Below are positions 43,494-53,600 of a stretch of 64,000 nucleotides of DNA, piece by piece; position 1 is the first letter of the stretch, and each line of letters starts with the position of its first letter. The stretch covers positions 3,534,001 to 3,598,000 of the forward strand of contig JAPYXD010000484.1 of assembly GCA_030998225.1 (NCBI GenBank), written 5' to 3'. The position numbers and the translations under genes are program-made. The DNA comes from Diplolepis rosae (lineage: Eukaryota; Arthropoda; Insecta; Hymenoptera; Diplolepididae). The notes beneath the pieces were generated by a model. It was not told the origin of the DNA. It did no database searches and saw nothing but the letters and a program-made list of their open reading frames with translations.

Positions 43494-43572
43494 CATTCCC
43501 TACTCCCCCACTCCTACCGAACTCTGGCTGACTGAAGCGTCTGGCAACCAGGGGGAAAGTAGGGATGTTACA
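43494..43572 (-). repeat. Right terminal repeat, inverted, 79 bp
   Basis: The reverse complement equals 40481-40559 with a single clear substitution (CAGGG versus CAGAG). It is not followed inward by a primer site. Confidence 0.9.
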
Positions 43573-43576
43573 ATGT

Positions 43577-44415
43577 TCATATGAGCTACGGGTTTTAAAA
43601 GTAAGATCTAACTCAATTTAATTTCAGCCTATCCTTAAGAACTCTTGCAACGTGGACGTCGGCGTCATTTAAAATTTTTGAAATACAATGTGTTTTTTAT
43701 TCATTATAAATAATGGTATTTTAACTTGTGTGAATAACCATTACATTTGAACTGAGAAATTTCAAGCAAAAGATGAAGTTTGCCCATTCGGTAAATAAAT
43801 AATTTAAATGAAAGTTAATTTCATTTACAGAATATTAATTTAATTATTCGATCTTTTTCACAGAATTGCTTAATTTCGGTATAATATTCATTTATGTAAG
43901 TCAAAATGCCATTATCCATAACCAACAAAAATAAAAATTTTGGCTGTAAAACTCCAAACAACAAACGAAACATAGCTAATCAGGCGGTTTGCACGACGTC
44001 TGTACAATTAGTTTAAGAATTTTGATTTAACGTATTTTGAATTTTAAAATACCTGTCAGCATTTATGGTAATTTTGAAAAATAAAAACTTTTAATTTCTG
44101 TTTCTAATTTCTGATAATGCTCGGAAAGATAGACAAATTGCCCTTATAAAATTTTTCATTCAGAGCAGATTAAAAAGTTACAATATTTTACACCTTGAAA
44201 AAATTCAATAATACAACAAATTTCGATTTACACACTTAGTGATAAAATATATATTTTTCGTTTTTATTTCAAAAAATACGATTGAGAATAAGAAATCCAT
44301 TTTAAAAAAATATGTACGATACGAAATAAATATCAGAATACAAAATTGTTGGCTTAAAGAGTTCTATAAATTTTAATCTACGGATTTTTTAAAGACGTAA
44401 TTACGAATATATATA
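43577..44415. other. Non-coding, no gene seen
   Basis: AT-rich spacer between two elements. Confidence 0.5.
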
Positions 44416-44849
44416 TACAGGGTGTCTAAAAAGTCCCGGGATGGTTGGATATTTCCTCAGGTAAAATATTTTTCAAAAAAGTGAAGGTCATTCCTGAAGT
44501 AAATTTCAACGAGGAATTCAATGGTGACCTTCATTTTGACCTTGAAGTTGACCTTTATGGCTTTTTGAAGGTCAACTTTGTTTTTTTAATGGAAACCCCC
44601 ATTTTTTACAACTGAAATCGATAGAGCGGAAAATTCTACGTTCAGATACGTACCCAAGTCATAGGTCAATTGTAACGTTCAAGATCAATTAGAGGTTATT
44701 TGAAATAAACAAAGTTTTCCAAGAGGTCAGTGCAATTCCTGAAGTATTTTTCAACGGGGAATTCAATGGTGAGCTCTGTATTGATTTTGGTGATGATCTT
44801 CAAGGTTTTTTCAAGGTTTTTTCCAAGCAGTTTACGTTTACGTTTAGCA

Positions 44850-44985
44850 TTACCCAGGAATAACGACGTGGATGTAGTAAATTCTGTTCCCTTTGGGGTG
44901 CTTGATTAGGGTGAGTCCCCTTGCCTTTCACGTTACGGGGTGCTCGATTAGCGTGAGTCCCCTTGCCTCTCACGCTTCAGTGAAG
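44850..44985 (+). repeat. Dispersed repeat with two minisatellite units
   Basis: CCCAGGAATAACGACGTGG on to GTGAGTCCCCTTGCCT(T/C)TCACG is repeated twice, related to 29322-29410 and 32990-33235. It overlaps the 3' end of the transposase frame. Confidence 0.8.
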
Positions 44986-46056
44986 ATGTTCGAACTGAAA
45001 ACCTTGAGCTTCTTGATGAAATGCTATGCGATTGTAAGAATGAGTTACAGCATTACGAATCATCTCCCTATCAATCAAAGTAGCCTCTTGCAGAATCCGG
45101 TTCTGCAATTCGTCTAAGCTTTGGGGTTGCGATGAGTATACTTTGCTCTTTAAATAACCCCAAAGAAAATAGTCGAGAGGCGTCAGATCAGGAGATCTAG
45201 CAGGCCACTCGATTTCACCCCTTCTTTCAATCTACCTATGAGGGAACTGAGTATCCAAATATGCTCGAACCTCTCCACCGTAATGAGCCGCTGCTCCGTG
45301 CTGCTGAAACCAAATATTTTGAAAATTTTCGCCTGTAATCTCCCTTATTCTTGGTACAATTTGGTTTCCGAGAAGCTCTTCATACGCACGGGCATTGAGA
45401 TTACCATCGATGAAGAAAGGGCCTATCAATGTATCATTCAAGATACCGGCCCAAACATTAATCTTTTGTGGATATTGCGTGTGACTCTCCAACATCCAAT
45501 CAGGATTTGTGTCGGACCAATATCTACAATTTTGCCTGTTAACTTCACCTTTTAAGTGAAAGTAGCTTCATCTGAAAATACTGTATTGTACATGAAAAGA
45601 GGATCTCTATCAATTCTGTCCATCATAATTTCACAAAATTCAACCCGACGATCAGAAACGTCTTCATTGAGCTCTTGTACCAGATGAACTTTGTAAGGAT
45701 GGAAATTAATGCTTTCTAAAATATTTCGCACTCTCAGTAGCAACGTCACGCTCATCACTAGCTCGACGTAAACTAAGGTGTGGGTTTTCAACAAATGCTT
45801 GGGCTATGTCCATTTGCATCTCCACAGATCCTGCAGATTTTGGCCGACGAGTTCTCTGAAGGTCCTCGATAGATCCATGATTCATAAAGCGCCTTACAGT
45901 TCTTTCAATTGTTGATTTTGAGACAGGATTTAACCCTTCTCCATTACGAAAAGTGCGATTAAAAAGCAAACGAACTTGATCATAAGATCGAACTCGATCT
46001 CCCCAACCACGCATCATTAATACAGATACCCTCTCTCGTTCCGAAAGTAAAGCCAT
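44977..46056 (-). pseudogene. DD41D transposase, frameshifted, catalytic Asp changed
   Basis: From ATG 46056 the frame reads MALLSERERVSVLMMRGWGD then STIERTVRRFMNHGSIEDLQ (helix-turn-helix region) and NPHLSLRRASDE. A shift near 45705 continues as FHPYKVHLVQELNEDVSDRR with MYNTVFSDEATFT (first Asp). Another shift near 45550 leads to INVWAGILNDTLIGPFFIDG, then NIWFQQHGAAAHYG. Here His replaces the expected second Asp (QQDGA). The tail WPARSPDLTPLDYFLWGYLK gives the third Asp at a spacing of 41 residues and runs to TGA at 44979-44977. Two shifts, a stop near 45235 and the Asp-to-His change make it inactive. Confidence 0.9.
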
Positions 46057-46689
46057 AATAATCTTTTAGCGGAAGATAATAAGTATGTACTCGTAATACG
46101 TAAATTCAGTTTCGATTCGTAATATTCGTATGGAGAAAGAAAAACGGTACAGCACTTATGGTATCGCCTTAGGTATTGACTTAGGTGTCGAAAAACGGTA
46201 TAGGATTTTTCGATATAACTCTTTGGGGAGGAACAGAACTCTCACCAGAACTCCTGGAACTTTTAATGAAAAATTTCCTATACATATGATTTTATAACAT
46301 TCAAAACGCTGTAACCAAGATCAATACAGAGCTCACCAATGAATTCCCCGTTGAAAAATATTTCAGGAATTTCGCTGACTTCTTGGAAAACTTTATTTAT
46401 TTCAAATAACCTCTAATTGATCTTGAACGTTACAACTGACCTATGACTTGGGTACATATCTGAACGTATAATTTTCTGCTCTATCGATTGCAGATGTAAA
46501 GAATGGGGGTTTTCATTTAAAAAAACAAAGTTGACTTCCAAAAAGCCATGAAGGTCAACTTCAAGGTCAAAATGAAGGTCACCATTGAATTCCTCGTTGA
46601 AATTTACTTCAGGAATGACCTTCATTTTGTGAAAAATATTTTATCTGAGGAAATATCCAACCGTTCCGGGACTTTTTAGACACCCTGTA

Positions 46690-47182
46690 TATGTGTGTGT
46701 GTATTACAGAGAAATATTAATATAGGCATATACTGATTTATTTCTTTAAATCACTAATCCTAGGTCCATGTTTTTGATTGTGAACATCGAACGCGAGTGT
46801 CATGATAAGAATATATTCCTCAAAGTCAAAGTAACTTTGAGAAAATTGAATTCCCCTAAGAGGGCCGGACAGATTCTTTAAAATCCAAATTGTTTCATTG
46901 GCATATTTTAAAATACAGAAGTGTCTTGTTAAAAGAAAAGTTAAAAACATTGTAAAGTATACATAGCGTTCGAACAAGAAAAATACATGTTAATGGAGGA
47001 GCGTCAAAGGCGTGCGAGGAGCAACTTGCATAGGAAGGCTCACTTATAGAGGTTCAAAGAAGATGATAAACACAAATGTAGTGTGTAGTGGCAAGAGCTT
47101 TATGTAGGAGCTATGACTTCGTTGAATTAAAAGAGAATGAAAATATTTTCAAAAGCAGTAAAGTAGGAACTAGTAATAGATA
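46690..47182. other. Non-coding; weak similarity to the TIL gene 3' end
   Basis: The reverse complement of 46740-46895 (GAAACAATT...AAAGAATCTGTCC, GGCCCTCTTAGGGG, CGCGTTCGATGTT) resembles the last codons and 3' UTR of the TIL gene at 26460-26590. It may be an old duplicate tail. Confidence 0.3.
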
Positions 47183-47363
47183 TAACAAGTGGATCAATAA
47201 GTCCCGGGACTGACACATAGATCGCGTTGCCAACAAAAGTTCTGTATGATTTTTCATGAGTACGAACCTTCAAAAGATACCTGTCAAAATTTCATGACAT
47301 TCTGATGTTTGGTCCACGAGTTACAGTGATTTAAGTGACGCTAGTCTTCATATTCTCAAAACA

Positions 47364-49579
47364 ATGGATTCGAAACAATTTCGTGTGTTGATTTACCATT
47401 GCTTTTTGATGAAAAGAAACACAGTGCAAGCTCAGCAATGGCTTGAAAAATGCTACGGGGACTCTGCTCCATCAAAAACAACCATTTGTCGGTGGTATGC
47501 TGAGTTTAAACGTGGTCGTACAGACACTGAAGATGCTGAACGCTCCAGCCGGCCAAATGAGGTAGTTACACCGGAAACCATAAAAAAAGTCCACCAAATC
47601 GTTTTCGAAAACCGTAAATTAAAACTGCGTGAGATAGCTGACACCTTAAAGATATCATACGGCAATGTGTACGCTATTTTGCATGAACATTTGTCTATGA
47701 GGAAGCTATTGTCAGTGGGTGCCGCGTTTGCTCACGGTGGATCAAATACGACAACGTGTCGTTGATTCCGGGCGCTGTCTAGAGGTGTTTCGCAGAAATA
47801 AACCGAATTTTTTTACGTCGGTACGTGACAATGGACGAAACCTGGATCCATGACTACACTCCGGAGTCTAAGCGGTCGTCAGCCGAGTGGACTGCAGTCG
47901 GTGCAGGCCGTGCAAACCTAATGGAAAGGTGGTGGACCGCTAGCAACTAGCGCCGCTTATATCCCTGCACATGAACTACCATTATGTGTGCACGTGTTAG
48001 TGCATATACATGCATACGTAGGTTCTTTAAATGTGTTACAAAGAATATATTCAAATATAATTAAAAGGAAATTGAAGATTTAACGCAAAATTGTGAAATG
48101 TAATTGAAGAGTGATAAGTTAATAACAATTCACTCTTGAATTACATTTTCACAATTTTGCCTTAAATCTTGGTTTTGTCGTAATAAGTGAAAATCAAAAA
48201 TATCTGTAATTTGTATTTTTATTGATTTTTATTTTCAGAAAATATACAGAAAATATACGAAATATACTAATAATAAAAAATGTTATGAAAAATGATAATA
48301 CTGCTGACTTCAACGGAAATCGGAGAGACAAAAAATATTAATTTGACAGCTTATGCAAGGCTTCAATAAACATAATCATATAATTAAAAAACTCCTTAGT
48401 TTTATCGACCTGAGGACTCGTAAGTCCAAAAATGGCGGCTAATCTATCTCCTATTGAAAATTCCGACGTTGGAAACGACATTGGAAACGTTATCCTAAGC
48501 GATATCGTAAACGTTGTTGTAAGTGATATCGTAAACGACGTAGGATTTTGGGACCATATCCGATATCGTTAACGATATCGTAAATGATACCGATTACGCC
48601 CTTTTTTTTTATTAAATAAGACAAAATATTTTATTATTGTTACAATTTAAATCTATTTTACTGTATGAAAGGAATATGAAGACAATGGAAATTAATAAAA
48701 ACATATTATATGTGTGTATATATTTTCGAATGATTGTGAATATTTGTGTGCCGTTCCGAATTTGCACTCTTATTAAACTTTCATGATGCCGGAAGACCAT
48801 AAATAAAAATATTTTTATAGATAAACCAATATGTTAATAAGAGTTTCCATTGTTTTTATATTCCTTCCATACAGTTAAATAGATTTAAATTTTAACAATA
48901 ATAAAATATTTTGTCTTATTTAATTCTGAAACGGTTTCACCAATGGCATGTAGCTTGATGTAGTTCAGAAATAGTATACAACAATGGCGGAACTCATACG
49001 AAGCCGTTCCCCTTGCCGCACTCCATCCGCTTCCGACAACTAGCGCCGCGTATATCCTTGCACCTGAACTACCCTACGGGGACACCCAATACATTAGAGG
49101 TTGACCTGCCCTAATTCGGTGAGAAGCGTCCAAAGCGTCCAAAAACGCAAATGTGGGCGGGTAAGGTTATGGCCTCAGTATTTTGGGATGCTAATGGAGT
49201 TTTGTTCATCGACTACCTTGAAAAAGGTAAGACGATCAATAGCGAACGTTACATTGGCCAATTGATGCGTTTAATGAACGAAATCGGTGGGAAACGGCTC
49301 CAAATGAAGAAGAAAAAAATGCTCTTTCACGAAGACAATGCGCCGTGTCACAAGTCGCTCGCTACAATGGCGAAATTGAATGAATTGAGCTTCGAATTGC
49401 TTCCGCACCCACCATATTCACCGGATCTGGCCCCCGGCGACTACTACCTGTTTGCAGACCTCAAAAAAATGCTCCAAGGAAAGAGATTCTACTCCAACGA
49501 GGAAGTCATCACCGAAACGAACGCTTATTTCGAGGCCAAAGATAAATCGTTCTACAAGAAAGTCGCAATGCAGAGCTAA
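47364..49579 (+). pseudogene. mariner (DD34D) transposase, interrupted
   Basis: From ATG 47364 the frame reads MDSKQFRVLIYHCFLMKRNT and WYAEFKRGRTDTEDAERSSR. A two-base loss near 47712 breaks the frame. The right sense resumes as TMDETWIHDYTPESKRSSAE (first Asp) up to WTAVG at 47903. After the insertion it continues RPKRPKTQMWAGKVMASVFW, then MLFHEDNAPCHK (second Asp) and HPPYSPDLAPGDYYLF (third Asp, 34 residues on). It ends FEAKDKSFYKKVAMQS, about 20 residues short of the usual C-terminus. All three acidic residues are present, but the shift and insertion kill it. Confidence 0.9.
47904..49115. mobile_element. 1.2-kb insertion with palindromes and TCGGTG duplication
   Basis: It lies exactly between two copies of TCGGTG (47898-47903 and 49116-49121). 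Removing it with one copy restores the mariner frame. A 38-bp segment, ACTAGCGCCGC(T/G)TATATCC on, occurs near both ends in direct orientation (about 47946 and 49029). Inside are a hairpin at 48072-48170, GATATCGTAAACG repeats at 48495-48595 and a large inverted repeat at 48613-48925. There is no coding capacity. Superfamily not assigned. Confidence 0.75.
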
Positions 49580-49594
49580 AAGTTATACATACTG

Positions 49595-50213
49595 TCAAAA
49601 ACTTTTTTGACGCTAAGTTGGCACCACTGTCCTCTATACTGACGTGTAATTTCGTGTGCAGAATCTGTGAAATTTTTACAGAAGGTTTACGGTGAATCGA
49701 CTTTATGAAAGACATGTACATATGAGTGGTACAGTACATTCAAAAGCGGTCGAGATGTGGTGAAAGATTTGCCTCGCTCTGATCGGCCATCAACGTCTTC
49801 AACTGAAGTTAACATCGCTAACATAAAGGAAATGGTTGAAAATCGCCATTCAAGTTTAAGAAAGATAGCCGCTAAACTTTCTGTGCCTGACAAATTAATT
49901 CGTGCCATTTTAAACGATTCTTTGGGCATGAACGCGTTGCTGCTCGACTAGTTCCGAAAGACCTGAATTTTCTTCAAAAATTCAATCGTGTAAAGGCCAA
50001 AAACTCAACGAATATCACCGAACAACCACTGAATTCACCTGATATGGCTTCGGCCGACTTTTTTCTCTTTCCACAACTCAAATTACCACTTCGAGGCATC
50101 CGTTTTCAGTCGATAGAAAACATAAAAGTGAAATCGCGGTGAGAACTGAAGTCTATTCCGAAAAATGCGTTTAAAAAATGTTTTGATGATTAGATTATTC
50201 GTTGGCATAAATG
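49595..50213 (+). pseudogene. Internally deleted mariner transposase
   Basis: The frame reads YEWYSTFKSGRDVVKDLPRS then PSTSSTEVNIANIKEMVENR and LRKIAAKLSVPDKLIRAILN. After a gap it resumes with NSPDMASADFFLFPQLKLPL (third Asp), IPKNAFKKCFDD and RWHKC. The first two catalytic residues are deleted. The leader TTGGCACCACTGTCCTCTAT (49618 on) recurs inverted at about 51712-51740, so this family is present twice, head to head, around the DD41D element that follows. Confidence 0.8.
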
Positions 50214-50215
50214 TA

Positions 50216-51517
50216 CAGGGTGGGACATATGAAATTTTAAATTTAAAAAGTCAATAAAAAAAACGGCCCTATATTTTGCAAAGGTCTAACATTTATTTGA
50301 AAGGTTGTTTCATGAAATTTATTTGTGGAACACAATTTCGGACAAATGACCACCACGGCTGAGTTTACAGTAGCTTATTCGTTCCACCCAATTTTAGAGT
50401 ACTTTCTCGGTGGTTTCAGACCTTATGGCAGCAACAGCAGCTTGAATCTCGTACTTCAGATCTTGAATTGTTTCTGGATGGTTGGCGTAACATTTATCAT
50501 TAACAGCTCCCCACAGAAAATAGTCTAACGGAGTTAAATCGCAGCTTCTGGGAGGCCAATACACATCAACTCTTTTGCTGATTATGCGATTTTCGAAGAT
50601 AGGGCGTAAAAGATTGAGTGTAGCGTTTGCTGTATGGCACGTAGCGCCGTCCTGCTGGAACCAAATGTTGTCCAAGTCTTCCTCTTCAATTTGCTTGAAG
50701 AAAAATTTGGATAACATTGCGCGATATCGCTCAACATTGATGGTTACGGCGGTTCCTTCTTCATTTTCGAAGAAAAATGGGCCGATGATTCCACCAGACC
50801 AAAATCCGCACCATACAGTGACTCGTGCTGGGTGCATTGGCTTCTCGACGATTACGTGCGGGTTTTCTATGCCCCAAATGCCACAATTCTGCTTGTTAAC
50901 GTAACCACCGAGGTGGAAATGAGCCTCGTCCGAAAAGATGATTTTTCGGTAAAATTGACCATCCTCGGTCAAACGATCTTCCGCCCAATCTGCGAACTGT
51001 AGACGGCTCGGATGCCCAAGTGGCTTCAGCTGCTGCACCAATTGAACTTTATATGGCTTCATAGCGAGGTCTTTTTGCAAAATTCGTCGCAAAGTTTTTC
51101 GTGGAATGTTCAATTCTTGCGATCGACGGCGAGTTGAGGTGGATGGATTCTCACTAACACTTTCAGCCACAGTCGCAATATTTTCGGGTAAACGAGCGGG
51201 AAAGGAACGTTGACGTTTTGGTTTATCCACCAACGAGCCAGTTTCACGCACACGTTTGACAAATTGTTGCACAAATTGAACTGATGGCACTTTTTGTCTG
51301 TCCATTTTTTATGCCAAATTTCTCACAGTTTGGGTTGAAGACTAACCACTTTGGAAAAAAGTTTTCAATATTTCCCAGTTTTTTTCTAGCGAATAGCAAC
51401 CCATTTCGTAAATTTTAGACTTTTTACTGAATATCTGTCACTTTCCGAATGGTATTTGACGTTTCCAATGTTGATATACAGATAGTTCAAATTTAAAACG
51501 CTAGATAGTCCACCCTG
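50216..51517 (-). mobile_element. 1.3-kb DD41D (rosa-like) element with TA ends
   Basis: Left CAGGGTGGGACATATGAAA, right (inverted) CAGGGTGGACTATCTAGCG. TA at 50214-50215 and 51518-51519. It sits in mariner-derived DNA, so it is a later insertion. Confidence 0.85.
50394..51305 (-). CDS. DD41D transposase, catalytic core open
   Basis: A 303-residue open frame. The N-terminal part VPSVQFVQQFVKRVRETGSL and PENIATVAESVSENPSTSTR is the second helix-turn-helix with the RETGSLxDKPKR linker. The first ~50 residues seen in relatives are missing: ATG 51305 lies just downstream of non-matching DNA, so the 5' end was probably deleted. The catalytic core is complete: FSDEAHF (Asp126), WFQQDGATCH (Asp219) and SCDLTPLDYFLWG (Asp261), giving 41 residues between the last two. 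That spacing defines the rosa/DD41D group of Tc1/mariner. VWCGFWSGGIIGPFFFEN lies between. It would cut and paste at TA. With the N-terminal DNA-binding module shortened, activity is doubtful. Confidence 0.85.
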   Translation of the reverse strand: MDRQKVPSVQFVQQFVKRVRETGSLVDKPKRQRSFPARLPENIATVAESVSENPSTSTRRRSQELNIPRKTLRRILQKDLAMKPYKVQLVQQLKPLGHPSRLQFADWAEDRLTEDGQFYRKIIFSDEAHFHLGGYVNKQNCGIWGIENPHVIVEKPMHPARVTVWCGFWSGGIIGPFFFENEEGTAVTINVERYRAMLSKFFFKQIEEEDLDNIWFQQDGATCHTANATLNLLRPIFENRIISKRVDVYWPPRSCDLTPLDYFLWGAVNDKCYANHPETIQDLKYEIQAAVAAIRSETTEKVL

Positions 51518-51519
51518 TA

Positions 51520-51770
51520 TTATTTCGGGAGGGGCCTACTTTTCAGCGATTCCAGACACGAAAATCCATTTACAATGCAAAATTTGAGACAAATTCTTTG
51601 TTCAATATTCTTATCCATTGGAAAAATCGCGAAACACACTTGAGATAAACTGACAACATCGAGCACTGTAAACAAATTAAATAACAGTTCGCGCTCGAAC
51701 TCCACATCAGTATAGAGGACAGTTGTGCCAAATTAGAGTCAAAAAGGTTTTTGACAATCTCTTTAAGCGG
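51520..51770 (-). pseudogene. mariner 5' end, first codons of transposase
   Basis: The minus strand has the same leader as 49618 (inverted), then ATG near 51630 with MDKNIEQRICLKFCIVNGFS. The frame ends within 20 codons at SRPLPK, where unrelated sequence starts. Confidence 0.75.
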
Positions 51771-51774
51771 GCTT

Positions 51775-52166
51775 TTTGAATGATAAATTTCTGGTACTTT
51801 CTTTACAGAATGTATAATGCGTTTTCTATAACAATAATTTTTTTTCTGAAAATATTGCTAATTTGATGATAATTTGGCAAATTATATATAAAAGTTTCAT
51901 ATATAGTACCATTTTTGTAGATGTCAAGTTGAGATAGTTTTTATCGTAAACATAAAAATACTATTTCTCTCAGAAGCGTGCACAATTTCTAGCAAGAATT
52001 TCCTCGTGGAATTAAATCTTCAAAAGTTAATCCTGCTGACATCACAAAGCACTTAATTTCAAGGGCGGAAATTTTGATACATTTTTTAGTCATTTGAGTT
52101 TCAGTAATAAGAGATGAGCAATTAGAATTTTCACTAAATTTTAAATATTTTATTCTATAATTTCAG
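51775..52166. other. Non-coding, no gene seen
   Basis: AT-rich spacer ending in a strong splice-acceptor-like tract (TTCTATAATTTCAG, to 52166). Confidence 0.4.
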
Positions 52167-52208
52167 GAACGGGTGGAAGAACGAGATGCGCGCGTGACCC
52201 GCACCTGA
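52167..52208 (+). CDS. Possible last exon of an unknown gene
   Basis: Directly after the acceptor-like tract, a short GC-rich frame ERVEERDARVTRT ends in TGA. No upstream exon was found within the mariner cluster to the left. The following 300 bp is GC-richer than its surroundings and could be a 3' UTR. This is weak evidence. Confidence 0.2.
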   Translation, partial: ERVEERDARVTRT

Positions 52209-52732
52209 GTACCCCCTGAAAGTAGTCAATTACCGCTGGAAGTTGCCGAACTTCTAGCGAGAAAGTAGGGCCAACATATCTCTTGAGTACGCATGCACAT
52301 TTTTTACCACCTTCGTGCTATGGGGTCGAAAATATCGCGATTTGAAGTGTTCGGCGCTATTGAGTCGCACGCCGCAGCGCGCTTCTAATTGCTCGCTCTC
52401 AGGGACTACTCAGCTCCGGGTCACGTGCGTATTCCGTTCTTCAATCCATTCCTTGAATTCAAGATTCCAAGATCAAAAAGTTGTTTTCATGCAAAAAGGA
52501 ATAATGTAATTAAAATCATAACAACAAACACCCTCTAACAAAAAATGCATTATGTCGACAGAATAATTTGTTGTTATATAAAAATCAGTTACATTATCGC
52601 ACATGCATTTCCGTGTAATTCTAGATTTTCTGGGTTCGGAATTGGCAGCGTCTAATTCTTAAGATTCTATGTTACGTAGAAGAGAATCATTTTGAACAGT
52701 TAATTTCGATAATCGATCTTTATTCACTTTAC
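52209..52732. other. GC-richer unassigned block
   Basis: Single-copy looking sequence (52209-52480) and then AT-rich DNA. No open frame beyond 64 codons. Confidence 0.35.
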
Positions 52733-53341
52733 GAAATTTGCAAAAAAATCGCTATTAAAATGTGTTTTTAATCCAAGAATTCGGTTCATTCCTACATTAT
52801 CAGCTACCATTAAGGCCAATTTGAAAAATATTCTAAATGATTTTTCATTGACTTTAACTTCAATGCCATTAATAGCAAGGTCATTTAACACGTTTACCAC
52901 GTTAAAGTGAACAACAGAATCTGGACACGATGTAATGTCTCATGAATGAGTGATTTGAACCAAAAAAGTATAATCTAACTTTAATCCGAATTGAGGGGGC
53001 AAACATGCAAGTGACATATACATGGCCGCCATTTTATATACTGTTAGATGAGTACTTAAAGGGTTTTCACATTCAAAATCATCTTCATATAAAAAAATTG
53101 AAAGCACTATTCTCTCAGCTTTTGAACTTTTGTGTCGCCAAAATGAAGTTTCCGTTATCTTAGAAATAGCAACATTTATTAATGTTTCTAAATATGCAAT
53201 GTAACTGATTGTTTCCTCTAAAACATGAGGCATTTCAAAAAATTCCTTTAAAACTTTTGATAATGGGATAATGGTACCAGTATTTTTTTGGAACCATGTT
53301 TGGTGTATTTTTTCCCACGCTGCGCTCATCTCTGTAATCAA
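52733..53341 (-). pseudogene. Multicopy transposon-derived protein fragment
   Basis: From ATG 53341 the frame reads MITEMSAAWEKIHQTWFQKN then LSKVLKEFFEMPHVLEETIS. It continues FLYEDDFECENPLSTHLTVY, MAAMYMSLACLPPQFGLKLD and YTFLVQITHS before a stop at 52940. The same frame resumes after it with FKLALMVADNVGMNRILGLK. The order (F/L)xYxDDFExxNPLxxH, then LPP, then VADNxGxNxILG, is one I know from repeated uncharacterised proteins in insect and cnidarian genomes that are thought to be transposon-derived. I cannot name the superfamily. One stop and missing ends mark it as dead. Confidence 0.55.
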
Positions 53342-53543
53342 ATGTCATATTTTCAGGTTCAATCAAGTTCTCACGTCCCGTAATGCATACAAATGCATAT
53401 ATTTCGGACAGGCTAAGTGTGGTAAAAATCTATTAGATAATCGTAAAAGAGGAATCAGAATTAGGGAGAGGTAATGAGGCCCCTCTCTTCTGGAATAAAG
53501 TGACTACGTCACAGAAAACGCTGACTGTCATATTATATTAAAT
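53342..53543. other. Short unassigned stretch
   Basis: Nothing recognised. The 67-codon frame at 53271-53474 overlaps the minus-strand pseudogene and is not supported. Confidence 0.4.
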
Positions 53544-53600
53544 ACTATAAAAGAGGCCAACCACAGGAGCAATGTATTCAATATTCAGTGTTCAGTATTC
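53544..53600 (+). promoter_or_regulatory. Possible TATA promoter with repeated TCAGT initiator
   Basis: ACTATAAAAG (53544-53553) is followed about 30 bp later by ATTCAGTGTTCAGTATTCAGT, three overlapping arthropod-type TCAGT initiators. It could be the U3-R junction of an LTR or a host promoter. No coding sequence was tied to it. Confidence 0.4.

Larger units (their letters stand above)
40481..43572 (+). mobile_element. 3.1-kb gypsy-derived element with inverted terminal repeats
   Basis: The ends are TGTAACATCCCTACTTTCCC (40481 on) and its reverse complement (to 43572), with ATGT on both sides (40477-40480, 43573-43576). A primer-binding site abuts the left repeat. A leader with short repeats, a broken gag and GC-rich tandem repeats follow. 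There is no pol. Short target duplication, TG...CA ends and gag point to Ty3/gypsy. The inverted orientation of the terminal repeats does not fit a normal LTR element. Confidence 0.8.
44418..46687 (-). mobile_element. 2.27-kb DD41D Tc1/mariner-type element, long TIRs
   Basis: Ends CAGGGTGTCTAAAAAGTCCC (left) and CAGGGTGTCTAAAAAGTCCC (right, inverted) on TA (44416-44417, 46688-46689). The inverted repeats run for about 430 bp, rich in AAGGTCA and TGACCTT phrases. A broken transposase lies inside. Confidence 0.9.
47183..49590 (+). mobile_element. mariner element split by a 1.2-kb insertion
   Basis: Left end AGTGGATCAATAAGTCCCGG as in the copy at 37792. Coding sequence resumes after the insertion at 49122. 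The 3' end is cut off near 49590, where another mariner begins. Confidence 0.8.

Noticed and set aside
46738..46977. 79-codon minus-strand frame as an independent gene
   Set aside because: No domain; part of it looks like a decayed copy of the TIL gene 3' end.
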